Part shown: positions 10,297-21,640 of the stretch, in pieces
How positions within the stretch are numbered: the first letter of the stretch is position 1
Layout: each line of letters opens with the position of its first letter
Assembly (NCBI RefSeq): GCF_964204645.1
Contig: NC_134027.1
Span: 24,540,485 to 24,604,484 of the forward strand
Reading direction: 5' to 3'
Length of the DNA stretch: 64,000 bases
Source: Tubulanus polymorphus
Taxonomy: Eukaryota; Nemertea; Palaeonemertea; Tubulaniformes; Tubulanidae
Position numbers and translations under genes: made by a program
Notes under the pieces: model-generated
What the model saw: only the letters and a program-made list of their open reading frames with translations
What the model was told of the DNA's origin: nothing
Database searches by the model: none

Positions 10297-10718
10297 ATAG
10301 AATATAGCAAAACATGGTTTATTTTCTTAAGGGAGTGGTTTGCAGCTCATGGGATGTTCAGTAATACCATAGAACCAGCACCGCATCGACAACACCGCAA
10401 CTCAGTCGTTTTGACGTTACGTGTCCTTATCGGTGGATTAACGCGTGTTCAGTGTTTCGAAGTATTCGGACTGTCTAATATTCAACGAACACACACGATA
10501 TTGATGATCGCGCAATAGAACAAATCAAACTGTCTGTCCGGAGACTAAAATCGGGCGCGCGGAGACGTGCAAAAACACGAAACAAAAATAATTTGAGGTA
10601 TCGCAACAATTTGACGCGATTAGTGGAGCGATTTTGTGTCATTTTCAAGTATCGTCGAGTTTTCTGTTTGAAACGTGTTTTTCTACTGTTCTGTGCGTCC
10701 GGTTTTACAGTTTATGAG

Positions 10719-11792
10719 ATGTTTGATAACAACATTACTAGTACTAGTGCTGCATTGACAACAACTGAATTAAACTGGTGTTCGAACGTTAAAAGAAATG
10801 TACCAATTCAATGGATTAACAAATACAGTGTATTGATGTATTTAGGCTGGTACCTACCGGCGTCAGTGTTTGGTTTGACATCCAACACTTTCACGTTGTT
10901 AGTGCTAAAACGATTTAAATCTGATAATTATTTTCTTGTCAAAATTCTCGCCATAAACGATATTTTATTCATGATCGCTACATTCATTATGTATCCGCTG
11001 AGAACTGCGTACGTTTACGCCGTTTTAGGGGATATTGTGTTTCGGGTGAATGATTGGGTGTTTGGTAAGATGTTTATCGCAGTCGCTATGCCATTTTTCT
11101 ACATATTTCAGATGACACGTAACTGGTGCACTGTACTGCTCAGTCTAGAGCGGTTAATCGTCGTATTGTTTCCAATAAGATCTCGAAAAATTCCGAAGAA
11201 ATTAATATCACAATGTGCGATGATATTTATATCACTTTTGGGTTGTTGTGGCCATTTTATTCGCTTCATGCCTGACTATGTAATTGGACACATGGGTTGT
11301 CCTGTTGAGTGGCCATATGTTACGACATACGTTGCCTATTACCACTACACCACATGGTTTGATCGAAACAGGTGGCGTTACGTAATTTCTGAGCAATCTC
11401 TATTCATGTATCTTACTGTTCTGATCCCAATTTGTGTTTTAGTCTTAATCAATGTGATTCTTATTTCTGCAATATTTGTGCGTCGGGTTACTCGACGTAC
11501 AGCGCTCGGTATAACTGATGAATCGTCTAGAACGGAAATGAGAGTTTTAATAATGGTTTTATCAGTAGTTTTCGTATTTATTTTTTGCGAAGGTTTTGGT
11601 TTTATCGACCGTCTAATGAGATTAGATTATATCCCATATTTGAACACAATGAGCCTGATAGCGTTGGGATTTTCTATCGTCGATTCGTCAGTAAATTTTA
11701 TCGTGTATTGCGTGACAAATGATCAATTCAGAAAAATAGCTGTTGATATCTTAGGCAATGTCTGCCACAAACAACGCACTTCGATGAAATAG
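10719..11792 (+). CDS. Class A 7TM receptor (array gene 2, unit A)
   Basis: 357 residues in one exon. TM1 is about 40-64, TM2 72-95 (Asp81 = 2.50), TM3 118-142 ending ERL at 144-146, TM4 163-183, TM5 228-254, TM6 274-296 and TM7 308-333 with NFIVY at 326-330. The N-terminus has an N-I-T sequon at residue 5 and Cys21. The second extracellular loop has Cys194. ECL1 keeps W-V-F-G (113-116), but residue 120, where class A receptors normally have Cys 3.25, is Ile. The start is MFDNNITSTS, with a plausible acceptor (cggttttacag) just upstream suggesting a 5' UTR intron. The frame is also open for about 75 codons upstream (EQIKLSVRRLKSGARRRAK...) without any ATG. It is presumably a plasma-membrane peptide or chemosensory receptor; the ligand is unknown. 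Confidence 0.9.
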   Translation: MFDNNITSTSAALTTTELNWCSNVKRNVPIQWINKYSVLMYLGWYLPASVFGLTSNTFTLLVLKRFKSDNYFLVKILAINDILFMIATFIMYPLRTAYVYAVLGDIVFRVNDWVFGKMFIAVAMPFFYIFQMTRNWCTVLLSLERLIVVLFPIRSRKIPKKLISQCAMIFISLLGCCGHFIRFMPDYVIGHMGCPVEWPYVTTYVAYYHYTTWFDRNRWRYVISEQSLFMYLTVLIPICVLVLINVILISAIFVRRVTRRTALGITDESSRTEMRVLIMVLSVVFVFIFCEGFGFIDRLMRLDYIPYLNTMSLIALGFSIVDSSVNFIVYCVTNDQFRKIAVDILGNVCHKQRTSMK

Positions 11793-13003
11793 AAGCAATA
11801 CAATGTAGGCAATGGATGTCTTCTCTTTTACACTTTAAAATATTGATTTTGATAATTCCTACAGTCTACACACGAAAGATCGGTTAACAAACAACGGTGT
11901 CAGGAATTCTAGCATTCTGGAATTCCGGGAGCCGCCCCTAAAATGGGCCCTTTTCCTCTGCCCTCTGAAGCTGGAACCCCGATAGAGCACATTGACATTC
12001 CCGATAAAAACATTCTCTAAAAAGGAAACATTAAGATGAGATTTGCATGATCTACCGTATGTAGGCTACGATCGCCTAAAATCAAAATACAATGCTGACT
12101 AAATATGAATTAAATCACCATGCAGTGAATCAACCAAATGCGATCGAAACATGATGGTAACAAAAAAAATTCCACAAGAAACAACAGCCAAGAAATTGAA
12201 TCATGTTTATTTCGATGATATAAGAAAATGACTGCAAGGATATGAGGTCCACTCAAGTATAACTGAAATCTGTTTATTTGGGCAATTTTCTTACTCTTTC
12301 GCGATTCATTACGCGATTTAACCTCGTCGTTGCCATGCTACGAACGTATGACGTAGATTTTAATTGTTCCTCTTTTTCCTTTGCCGCAAAACATTGGCAA
12401 CAAATATTCGCCATGCTAACTCTTTAGCACGATAGCCAAAATCAACGAGTCCAAAACTGTTTCAATACGTTCTGGTTCAACACAAATTAATTTCAGTTTA
12501 CCGAAGTTATCACCATCGTTGTACAGCTACATTTTGTTGTTTTAATTCGAATTGATTCGAAAATATTTGCGTCGAAAATATTTTGCTCGTTTTATTTCTT
12601 GTGGCCAAGCAGCAAAATCTCGCTCAGATATACTAAGCTAAGAACGCGTGGTATAATGGGTTTTTTGTTTGTTCCTGTGTGACTTGACGAGTAGTCCAAG
12701 TAAAAACGTTTGTCAGATAATTTTGCAGAATAAATATATTTTAGTGAATTGTCTTTTATATAAACCAATACATCCATGTGTTTAATCTCTTCTGAATGTC
12801 ATCGATCAACCTGTGTGCTTTTATTAATCTTGATTTGCCAATTTTTGGAAACTTTTAAGTTCTCCTAACGTGCCAACCCAGATACCACATAATATATCGT
12901 CCAAAGTTCTTTCTCCAATTAACTGAAATATCTACATGCATAATTCACCTCAGTTGCAATTCTTTCCTGTAAACCAATGTTTTTTTTCTTCTTCAAATAT
13001 TCT
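11793..13003 (+). other. 3' flank within unit A
   Basis: No gene seen. The sequence is shared with the 3' flanks of units B and C, including gtcaggaattctagca, a ccgcccctaaaatgggcccttttcctctgcc block and long AT-rich runs. It is not coding in any conserved frame. Confidence 0.6.
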
Positions 13004-13509
13004 TGTTTGAATATAAAACATGAGAAAAAAGTTTAATTTATTCTAATGTTGGCCTTGATGATTCTCTGAAGATTGCACGATGATTTTCTGCGAACACGCC
13101 GGAAAGCGGTTACTCACGCGTTATTTTTACAAGCTACGTCTGTTGTTCTCAGGGCGAGTTTGCATTCCATCATCAATGCTCGTTACGACACTCCGGCCAG
13201 CAGAAATAGGCTCTACAATTAAACTAACTACTACATTCCGAAAAGACAATGTAATATGAAAATACACTATTTTTAAAACAATTCGGCAGTTTTGTCTTTT
13301 TTAGCTTCTAAACGCGGCTTCGCGCGAATATAGAATTCGATCGGGAATTTCTTTTGTAACAGCGATGGTGCAATTCAATATATTGGTTTCAGTTTCTTGG
13401 GGGAATCGGATATTTTGTAATCGGTTTCTTTGTGACACCTTTCATCGCTTTGACTGTTTATAATCTTGCGAGACAATCAGTACTGATACAGAAGATGGAA
13501 CTAATTAAT

Positions 13510-13685
<176 letters not shown>

Positions 13686-14314
13686 TTGTAACAGTGAACT
13701 AACTAGACTGTGTGTAGAAGGATATAGCGTGGATAGAAGGCTTGTGAGCCTTCTAGTGTCTGATGTGAAACAAATGAACGTGTCTTATGTGAAAAGGAAT
13801 CTACGTAATTCTTCTTCGTCAATATCATTTAAAGTGCCATGGCATCGAAATCGTCACAAAGGTGGGCAAAGGGTTTCGCTGACACCTACCTGCAGCTTGA
13901 ACCAAGGTCGTCTCCATCAGGGCTATACAGACCTGAGATGATCTCTGCCACTATCGCGAATAACTAGATCCGCAGCTGTAATTCATTTCTCTAAAACTAC
14001 ATATGTATGTTTGTGAAATGTCAAATTGTCGGGGTTTAAATTTTCAATACCGAAATACATATAGTTTCATCTCATATATGCATGCTAGTTTTACGTTATA
14101 CTGCAGCAAAATATACAATTTACAATATTTTCGCATCCACTTAAAAACGAATCAACTATTTACATTCAAAGTCGTTCATTACATATTCATGCAGTTGTGT
14201 GGTAAAATGTGAATGGTTGACACGTCATTTTGATCAAATCTACGCGGAAAAGATACAAAACCTAATTGAATTTGGTACTGATTTGGACTGAACATTTTAG
14301 CGAATGTGTTCACA

Positions 14315-14379
14315 ATAGAATGTATAAAACTGTCTCTACAGAGATTGCAATCTCTGTAGAGACAGTTTATATATTCTAT
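14315..14379. repeat. Near-perfect loop-less palindrome, unit B
   Basis: Same 21-base perfect arms as in unit A, centred at 14347/14348. The outer right arm has one change (tattctattt) compared with unit A. Confidence 0.9.
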
Positions 14380-14782
14380 TTAGAATATAGCAAAACATGT
14401 TTTATTTTCTTAAGGGAGTGGTTTGCAGCTCATGGGATGTTCAATAATACCATAGAACCAGCACCGCATCGACAACACCACAACTCAGTCGTTTTGACGT
14501 TACGTGTCCTTATCGGTGGATTAACGCGTGTTCAGTGTTTCGTCGCATTCAGACTGGTCTAATATTGATGAGCTCGAGAGAGAACAAATCAAACTGTTTG
14601 TACGGAGATTAAAGCCGGGCGCGCGGAGACGTGCAAAAAAACGAAACAAAAATAATTTAGAGAATCGCATCAATTTGACGCGATTAGTGGAGCGATTTTG
14701 TGTCATTTTCAAGTATCGTCGAGTTTTCTGTTTGAAACGTGTTTTCCGTCTGCTCTGTGCGTCCGGTTTTACAGTTTATGAG

Positions 14783-15856
14783 ATGTTTGATAACAACATC
14801 ACTAGTACAAGTGCTGCATTGACAACAACTGAATTCAACTGGTGTTCGGACGTTAAAAGAAATGTACCAATTCAATGGATTAACAAATACAGTGTATTGA
14901 TGTATTTAGGCTGGTACCTACCGGCGTCAGTGTTTGGTTTGACATCCAACACTTTCACGTTGTTAGTGCTAAAACGATTTAAATCTGATAATTATTTTCT
15001 TGTCAAAATTCTCGCTATAAACGATATTTTATTTATGATCGCTACATTCATTATGTATCCGCTGAGAACTGCGTACGTTTACGTCATTTTAGGGGATATT
15101 GTGTTTCGATTGAATGATTGGGGGTTTGGTAAGATGTTTATCGCAGTCTCCTTGCCATTTTTCTACATATTTCAGATGACACGTAACTGGTGCACTGTAC
15201 TGCTCAGTCTAGAGCGGTTAATCGTCGTATTGTTTCCAATAAGATCTCGAAAAATTCCGAAGAAATTAATATCACAATGCGCGATGATGTTTATATCACT
15301 TCTTGGTTTTTGTGGCCATTTTATTCGCTTCATACCCGACTATATAATTGGACACATGGGCTGTCCTGTTGAGTGGCCATATGTTACGACATACGTTGCC
15401 TATTACCACTACCCCACATGGTTTGATCGATTCAGGTGGCGTTACGTGATTTCTGAGCAATCTCTATTCATGTATCTTACTGTTCTGATCCCAATTTGTG
15501 TTTTAGTCTTAATCAATGTGATTCTTATTTCTGCAATATTTTACCGTCGGGTTACTCGACGTACAGAGCTCGGTATAACTGATGAATCGTCTAGAACGGA
15601 AATGAGAGTTTTAATGATGGTTTTATCAGTAGTTTTTGTGTTTATTGTTTGCGAAGGTTTTGGTTTTATCGACCGTCTAATGAAATTAGGTTATATCCCA
15701 TATTTGAACACAATGAGCCTGATAGCGTTAGGATTTTCTATCGTGGATTCGTCAGTAAATTTTATCGTGTATTGCGTGACAAATGATCAATTCAGAAAAG
15801 TAGCTGTTGATATCTTAGGCAATGTCTGCCACAAACAACGCACTTCGAAAAAATAG
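14783..15856 (+). CDS. Class A 7TM receptor (array gene 3, unit B)
   Basis: 357 residues, closely similar to array gene 2 from end to end. It has the same N-I-T sequon, Cys21, WGFG then Ile at position 120, ERL, Cys194 in ECL2, and NFIVY in TM7. It differs at scattered positions, for example FYRR instead of FVRR after TM5 and VILGDIVFRLNDWG around ECL1. I start at the conserved MFDNNITSTS. The frame is open upstream for 85 codons from a GTG, including the basic RRLKPGARRRAKKR stretch, but has no ATG. ECL2 and the TM5 start are nearly identical to gene 2, so the two may share a ligand. It is a recent tandem duplicate. Confidence 0.9.
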   Translation: MFDNNITSTSAALTTTEFNWCSDVKRNVPIQWINKYSVLMYLGWYLPASVFGLTSNTFTLLVLKRFKSDNYFLVKILAINDILFMIATFIMYPLRTAYVYVILGDIVFRLNDWGFGKMFIAVSLPFFYIFQMTRNWCTVLLSLERLIVVLFPIRSRKIPKKLISQCAMMFISLLGFCGHFIRFIPDYIIGHMGCPVEWPYVTTYVAYYHYPTWFDRFRWRYVISEQSLFMYLTVLIPICVLVLINVILISAIFYRRVTRRTELGITDESSRTEMRVLMMVLSVVFVFIVCEGFGFIDRLMKLGYIPYLNTMSLIALGFSIVDSSVNFIVYCVTNDQFRKVAVDILGNVCHKQRTSKK

Positions 15857-17085
15857 AAGCAATAAAATGCAGGCAATGGATGTCTTCTCTTTTACACTTT
15901 AAAATATTGATTTCGATAATTCCTACAGTCTACACAGGAAAGATCGGTTAACAAACAACGGTGTCAGGAATTCTAGCACTCTGAAATTCCGGGAGCCGCC
16001 CCTAAAATGGGCCCTTTTCCTCTGCCCTCTGAAGCTGGAACCACCCCTGATAGAGCACATTGACATTCCCGATAAAAACATTCTCTAAAAAGGAAACATC
16101 AAGATGAGATTTGCATGATCGACCGTATGTAGGCTAATTAAAGCTGATTCGCCTAAAATCAAAATACAATGCTGACTAAATATGAATTAAATCACCATGC
16201 AGTGAATCAACCAAATGCGATCGAAACATGATAAAGTAACAAAAAAAATTCCACAAGAAACAACAGCCAAGAAATTGAATCATGTTTATTTCGATAATAT
16301 TAGAAAATGACTGCAAGGATATGAGGTCCACTCACGTATATCTGAAATCTGTTTATTTGGGCAATTTTCTTATTCTTTCGCGAATCATCGCGAAATCTAA
16401 CCTCGTTGCCATGCTATGAACGTATGACGTAGATTTCAATTGCAAATGTTCCTCTTTTTCCTTTGCCACAAAATATTTGCAACAAATATTCGCCATGCTA
16501 ACTCTTAAGCACGATAGCCAAAATCAACGAGTCTAAAACTGTTTCAATACGTTCTGGTTCAACACAAATTAATTTCAGTTTACCGAAGTTATCACCATCG
16601 TTGTACAACTACATTTTGTTGTTTGAATTCGAATTGATTCGAAAATATTTGCGTCGAAAATATTTTGCTCGTTTTATTTCTTGTGGCCAAGCAGCAAAAT
16701 CTCGCTCAGATATACTAAGCTAAGAACGCGTGGTATAATGGGTTTTTTGTTTGTTCCTGTGTGACGTGACGAGTAGTCCAAGTAAAAACGTTTGTCAGAT
16801 AATTTTGCAGAATAAATATATTTTAGTGTATTGTCTTTTATATAAACCAATACATCTACGTGTTTAATCTCTTCTGAATGTCATCGATCAACCTGTGTTC
16901 TTTTATTAATCTTGATTTGCCAATTTTTGGAAACTTTTAAGTCCTCCTAACGTGCCAACCCAGATACCACATAATATATCGTCCAAAGTTCTTTCTCCAA
17001 TTAACTGAAATATCTACATGCATAATTCACCTCAGTTGCAATTCTTTCCTGTAAACCAATGTTTTTTTTCTTCTTCAAATATTCT
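15857..17085 (+). other. 3' flank within unit B
   Basis: No gene seen. It is homologous to 11793-13003, with short indels such as an added taattaaagctg near 16136. Confidence 0.6.
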
Positions 17086-17595
17086 TGTTTGAATATAAAA
17101 CATGAGAAAAAAGTTTAATTTATTCTAATGTTGGCCTTGATGATTCTCTGAAGATTGCACGATGATTTTCTGCGAACACGCCGGAAAGCGGTTACTCACG
17201 CGTTATTTTTACAAGCTACGTCTGTTGTTCTCAGGGCGAGTTTGTGTCCATTCCATCATCAATGCTCGTTACGACACTCCGGCCAGCAGAAATAGGCTCT
17301 ACAATTAAACTAACTACTACATTCCGAAAAGAAAATGTAATATGAAAATACACTATTTTTCAAACAATTCGGCAGTTTTGTCTTTTTTAGCTTCTAAACG
17401 CGGCTTCGCGCGAATATAGAATTCGATCGGGAATTTCTTTTGTAACAGCGATGGTGCAATTCAATATATCGGTTTCAGTTTCTTGGGGGAATCGGATTTT
17501 TTGTAATCGGTTTCTTTGTGACACCTTTCATCGCTTTGACTGTTTGTAATCTTACGAGACAATCAGTACTGATACAGAAGATGGAACTAATTAAT

Positions 17596-17600
<5 letters not shown>

Positions 17601-17687
<87 letters not shown>

Positions 17688-17743
17688 CCTCCCTCCCTCC
17701 CTCCCTCCCTCCCTCCCTCCCTCCCTCCCTCCCTCCCTCTCTC
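17601..17743 (+). repeat. Compound microsatellite (CT)n(CCCT)n, unit C
   Basis: About 41 CT units (17601-17682) followed by about 14 CCCT units. Its left and right borders are identical to those of the other units. Confidence 0.95.
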
Positions 17744-18371
17744 TTGTAACAGTGAACTAACTAGACTGTGTGTAGAAGGATATAGCGTGGATAGAAGGCT
17801 TGTGAGCCTTCTAGTGTCTGATGTGAAACAAATAAACGTGTCTTATGTGAAAAGGAATCTACGTAATTCTTCTTCGTCAATATCATTTAAAGTGCCATGG
17901 CATCGAAATCGTCACAAAGGTGGGCAAAGGGTTTCGCTGACACCTACCTGCAGCTTGAACCAAGGTCGTCTCCATCAGGGCTATACAGACCTAAGATGAT
18001 CTCTGCCACTATCTCGAATAACTAGATCCGCAGCTGTAATTCATTTCTCTAAAACTACATATATATGTTTGTGAAATGTCAAATTGTCGGGGTTTAAATT
18101 TTCAATACCGAAATACATATAGTTTCATCTCATATATGCATGCTAGTTTTACGTTATATTGCAGCAAAATATACAATTTACAATATTTTCGCATCCACTT
18201 AAAACGAATCAACTATTTACATTCAAAGTCGTTCATTACATATTCATGCAGTTGTGTGGTAAAATGTGAATGGTTGACACGTCATTTTGATCAAATCTAC
18301 GCGGAAAAGATACAAAACCTAATTGCATTAGGTACTGATTTGGACTGAACATTTTAGCGAATGTGTTCACA

Positions 18372-18436
18372 ATAGAATGTATAAAACTGTCTCTACAGAG
18401 ATTGCAATCTCTGTAGAGACAGTTTATATATTCTAT
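18372..18436. repeat. Near-perfect loop-less palindrome, unit C
   Basis: Centred at 18404/18405 with the same 21-base perfect inner arms and the same outer arms as unit A. Confidence 0.9.
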
Positions 18437-18858
18437 ATAGAATATAGCAAAACATGTTTTATTTTCTTAAGGGAGTGGTTTGCAGCTCATGGGATGTTCA
18501 ATAATACCATAGAACCAGTACCGCATCGACAACACCGCAACTCAGTCGTTTTGACGTTACGTGTCCTTATCGGTGGATTAACGCGTGTTTAGTGTTTCGA
18601 AGTATTCGGACTGCATAATATTCAACGAATACACACGATATTGATGATCGCGCAATAGAACAAATCAAACTGCCTGTTCGGAGACTAAAATCGGGCGCGC
18701 GGAGACGTGCAAAAAAACGAAACAAAAATAATTTGAAGTATCGCAACAATTTGACGCGATTAGTGGAGCGATTTTGTGTCATTTTCAAGTATCGTCGAGT
18801 TTTCTGTTTGAAACGTGTTTTTCTACTGTTCTGTGCGTCCGGTTTTACAGTTTATGAG

Positions 18859-19938
18859 ATGTTTGATAACAACATTACTAGTACAAGTGCTGCATTGACA
18901 ACAATTGAATTCAACTGGTGTTCGGAAGTGAAAAGAAATGTACCAATTCAATGGATTAACAAATTCATAGTATTGATATATTTAGGCTGGTATCTACCGG
19001 CGTCAGTGTTGGGTTTGGCATCCAACACTTTCACGTTGTTAGTGCTAAAACGATTTAAATCTGATAATTATTTTCTTGTCAAAATTCTCGCTATAAACGA
19101 TATTTTATTTATGATCGCTACATTCATTATGTATCCGCTGAGAACTGCGTACGTTTACGCCATTTTAGGGGATATTGTGTTTCGATTGAATGATTGGGGG
19201 TTTGGTAAGATGTTTATCGCAGTCGCCATGCCGTTTTTCTACATATTTCAGATGACTCGTAACTGGTGCACTGTACTGCTCAGTCTAGAGCGGTTAATCG
19301 TCGTATTGTTTCCAATAAGATCTCGAAAAATTCCGAAGAAATTAATATCACAATGCGCGATGATGTTTATATCACTTCTTGGTTTTAGTGGCCATTTTAT
19401 TCGCTTCATACCCGACTATGTAATTGGATATTTGTATTGTGGAATGGAGCTGTCATATGTCACGTTAGACGTTGACTATTACCACTACCCGGAGTGGTTT
19501 AGTCGGCACATGGGAAGATGGCGTTTCCAAATTTCTGAGCAATCTCTATTCATGTATCTTACTGTTCTGATCCCAATTTGTTTTTTAGTCTTTATCAATG
19601 TGATTCTTATTTCTGCAATATTTGTGCGTCGGGTTACTCGACGTACAGAGCTCGGTGTAACTGATGAATCGTCTAGAACGGAAATGAGGGTTTTAATGAT
19701 GGTTTTATCAGTAGTTTTCGTATTTATTGTTTGCGAAGGTTTTGGTTTTATCGACCGTCTAATGAGATTAGGTTATATCCCACTTTTGAACACAATGAGC
19801 CTGATAGCGTTGGGATTTTCTATCGTCGATTCGTCAGTAAATTTTATCGTGTATTGCGTGACAAATGATAAATTCAGAAAAGTAGCTGTTGATATCTTAG
19901 GCAATGTCTGCCACAAACAACGCACTTCGATAAAATAG
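18859..19938 (+). CDS. Class A 7TM receptor with altered ECL2 (array gene 4, unit C)
   Basis: 359 residues. The transmembrane core is nearly the same as genes 2 and 3, including Asp 2.50, ERL, Ile in place of Cys 3.25, and NFIVY. The second extracellular loop is clearly different: GYLYCGMELSYVTLDVDYYH and EWFSRHMGRWRF replace the GHMGCPVEWPY and TWFDRFRWRY types, with two extra residues and the loop cysteine kept. Because the flanking helices are almost unchanged, the loop looks either under diversifying selection or converted from another paralogue. I start at MFDNNITSTS. A changed ligand preference is inference. Confidence 0.9.
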   Translation: MFDNNITSTSAALTTIEFNWCSEVKRNVPIQWINKFIVLIYLGWYLPASVLGLASNTFTLLVLKRFKSDNYFLVKILAINDILFMIATFIMYPLRTAYVYAILGDIVFRLNDWGFGKMFIAVAMPFFYIFQMTRNWCTVLLSLERLIVVLFPIRSRKIPKKLISQCAMMFISLLGFSGHFIRFIPDYVIGYLYCGMELSYVTLDVDYYHYPEWFSRHMGRWRFQISEQSLFMYLTVLIPICFLVFINVILISAIFVRRVTRRTELGVTDESSRTEMRVLMMVLSVVFVFIVCEGFGFIDRLMRLGYIPLLNTMSLIALGFSIVDSSVNFIVYCVTNDKFRKVAVDILGNVCHKQRTSIK

Positions 19939-21640
19939 AAGCAATAAAATGCAGGCAATGGATGCCTTCTCTTTTACACTTTAAAATATTGATTTTGATA
20001 ATTCCTACAGTCTACACACGAAAGATCGGTTAACAAACAACGGTGTCAGGAATTCTAGCATTCTGAAATTCCGGGAGCCGCCTCTAAAATGGGCCCTTTT
20101 CCTCTGCCCTCTGAAGCTGGAACCACCCCTGATAGAGCACATTTACATTCCCGATAAAAATCTTCTCCAAAAAGAACAGTTTTAAGATGTTATTTGCATG
20201 ATCTACTGTATACTATGGCCGCCTAAAATCAAAATAAAATGCTGACTAATAAATTAAATGAACTGTTATCACAAGTGAATCAACCAAACGCGATTGAAAC
20301 ATGATAAAGTAACAAAATAAATTCAACAAGAAACAATAACCAAGAAATTGAACCATGTTTATTTCGAAATATAAGAAAATGACTGCAAGGACATGAAGTC
20401 CACTCAAATATATCTGAAATCTGTTTATTTGGACAATTCTCTTCTCTTTTGCGATTCATCGCGAAATCTAACCTCGTTGCCATGCTACGAACGTATGACG
20501 TAGATTTCAATTGCAAATGTTCCTCTTTTTCCTTTGCCACAAAATATTTGCAACAAATATTCGCCATGCTTACTGTTTAGCACTATAGCCAAAATCAACG
20601 AGTCCATCTGTTTCAATACGTTCTGGTTCAACACAAATTAGTTTCAGTTTACCGAAGTTATCACCATCGTTGTACAACTACATTTTGTTGTTTGAATTCG
20701 AATTGATTCGAAAATATTTGCGTCGAAAATATTTTGCTCGTTTTATTTCTTATGGCCAAGCAGCAAAATCTCGCTCAGATATACTAAGCTAAGAACGCGT
20801 GGTATAATGGGTTTTTTGGTTGTTTCTGGGTGACGTGACGAGTAGTCCAAGTAAAAACGTTTGTCAGATAATTTTGCAGAATATATCTATTTTAGTGAAT
20901 TGTCTTTAATATAAACCAATACATCTACGTGTTTAATCTCTACTGAATGTCATCGATCAACCTGTGTGCTTTTATTAATCTTGATTTGCCAATTTTTGGA
21001 AACTTTTAAGTCCTCCTAACGTGCCAACCCAGATACCACATATATCGTCCAAAGTTCTTTCTCCAATTAACTGAAATATCTACATGCATAATTCACCTCA
21101 GTTGCAATTCTTTCCTGTAAACCAATGTTTTTTTTTCTTCAAAATGCACCTTTTTAATCTTTCATCGATTTTATAAGGTAATTCTTCGATTTGAAATATC
21201 ATTTGTAGTAACTTTGAGGACGTTTTTTATTCGCTGCAAATTTTTACCAGATGCCAACGAGCTTATATCTACATCAAATTTCCGTCGCAATGACGTCATC
21301 GGAAATTACCGAATATCGAGGACTGAACCAACAGCGACCTCTATCGAACATTCCATCTCCCGCGTGCTTGAATTTAACCCCTTGATTTTCATCTCATTGT
21401 CTTGGGCTTACGTTATATTGCTAAGATGAACGGGATTTCGATGAAGTAGACTATTGGGCATTTCTTTTTTTTTATAAATCTAGTAGATGGATTTCAAAAT
21501 CTATTCCTGTTTACCCGGTTTAATTCTTGTTGCGCTAAAAGATTTCTAAATTGAAATGTAGAAGTTACAGCAGTCCGGTACATGTTTAACGATGCCATAC
21601 TCGCTGGATCGGTATTCGGTGGCGAGGGGAAGGGGGGGGG
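19939..21640 (+). other. 3' flank of unit C and unique spacer
   Basis: Up to about 21140 it is the unit C 3' flank. 21141-21640 is unique, AT-rich and without a supportable gene; a short G-run (aggggggggg) ends it where partial unit D begins. Confidence 0.5.

Larger units (their letters stand above)
8954..13003 (+). repeat. Tandem segmental duplication unit A (4.05 kb)
   Basis: It begins at tgtttgaatataaaacatgagaa and recurs at 13004 and 17086. In order the unit contains a conserved 5' block, a (CT)n(CCCT)n array, a tgacacctgcctgcagcttg block, a hairpin palindrome, one receptor gene and about 1.2 kb of 3' flank. Sampled stretches differ from units B and C by only occasional bases, so the duplications are recent. 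Confidence 0.9.
17086..21140 (+). repeat. Tandem segmental duplication unit C (about 4.06 kb)
   Basis: The third direct copy. Homology ends near gtttttttttcttc at 21140, after which the sequence is unrelated to the other units. Its 3' part (20150-21140) has drifted more than that of units A and B. Confidence 0.88.

Noticed and set aside
14528-14782. N-terminal extension of array gene 3 as its real start
   Set aside because: The longer frame opens only at GTG, and the other copies open at TTG. The start at MFDNNITSTS is shared by genes 2-5 and mirrored by the true ATG start of the inverted gene.
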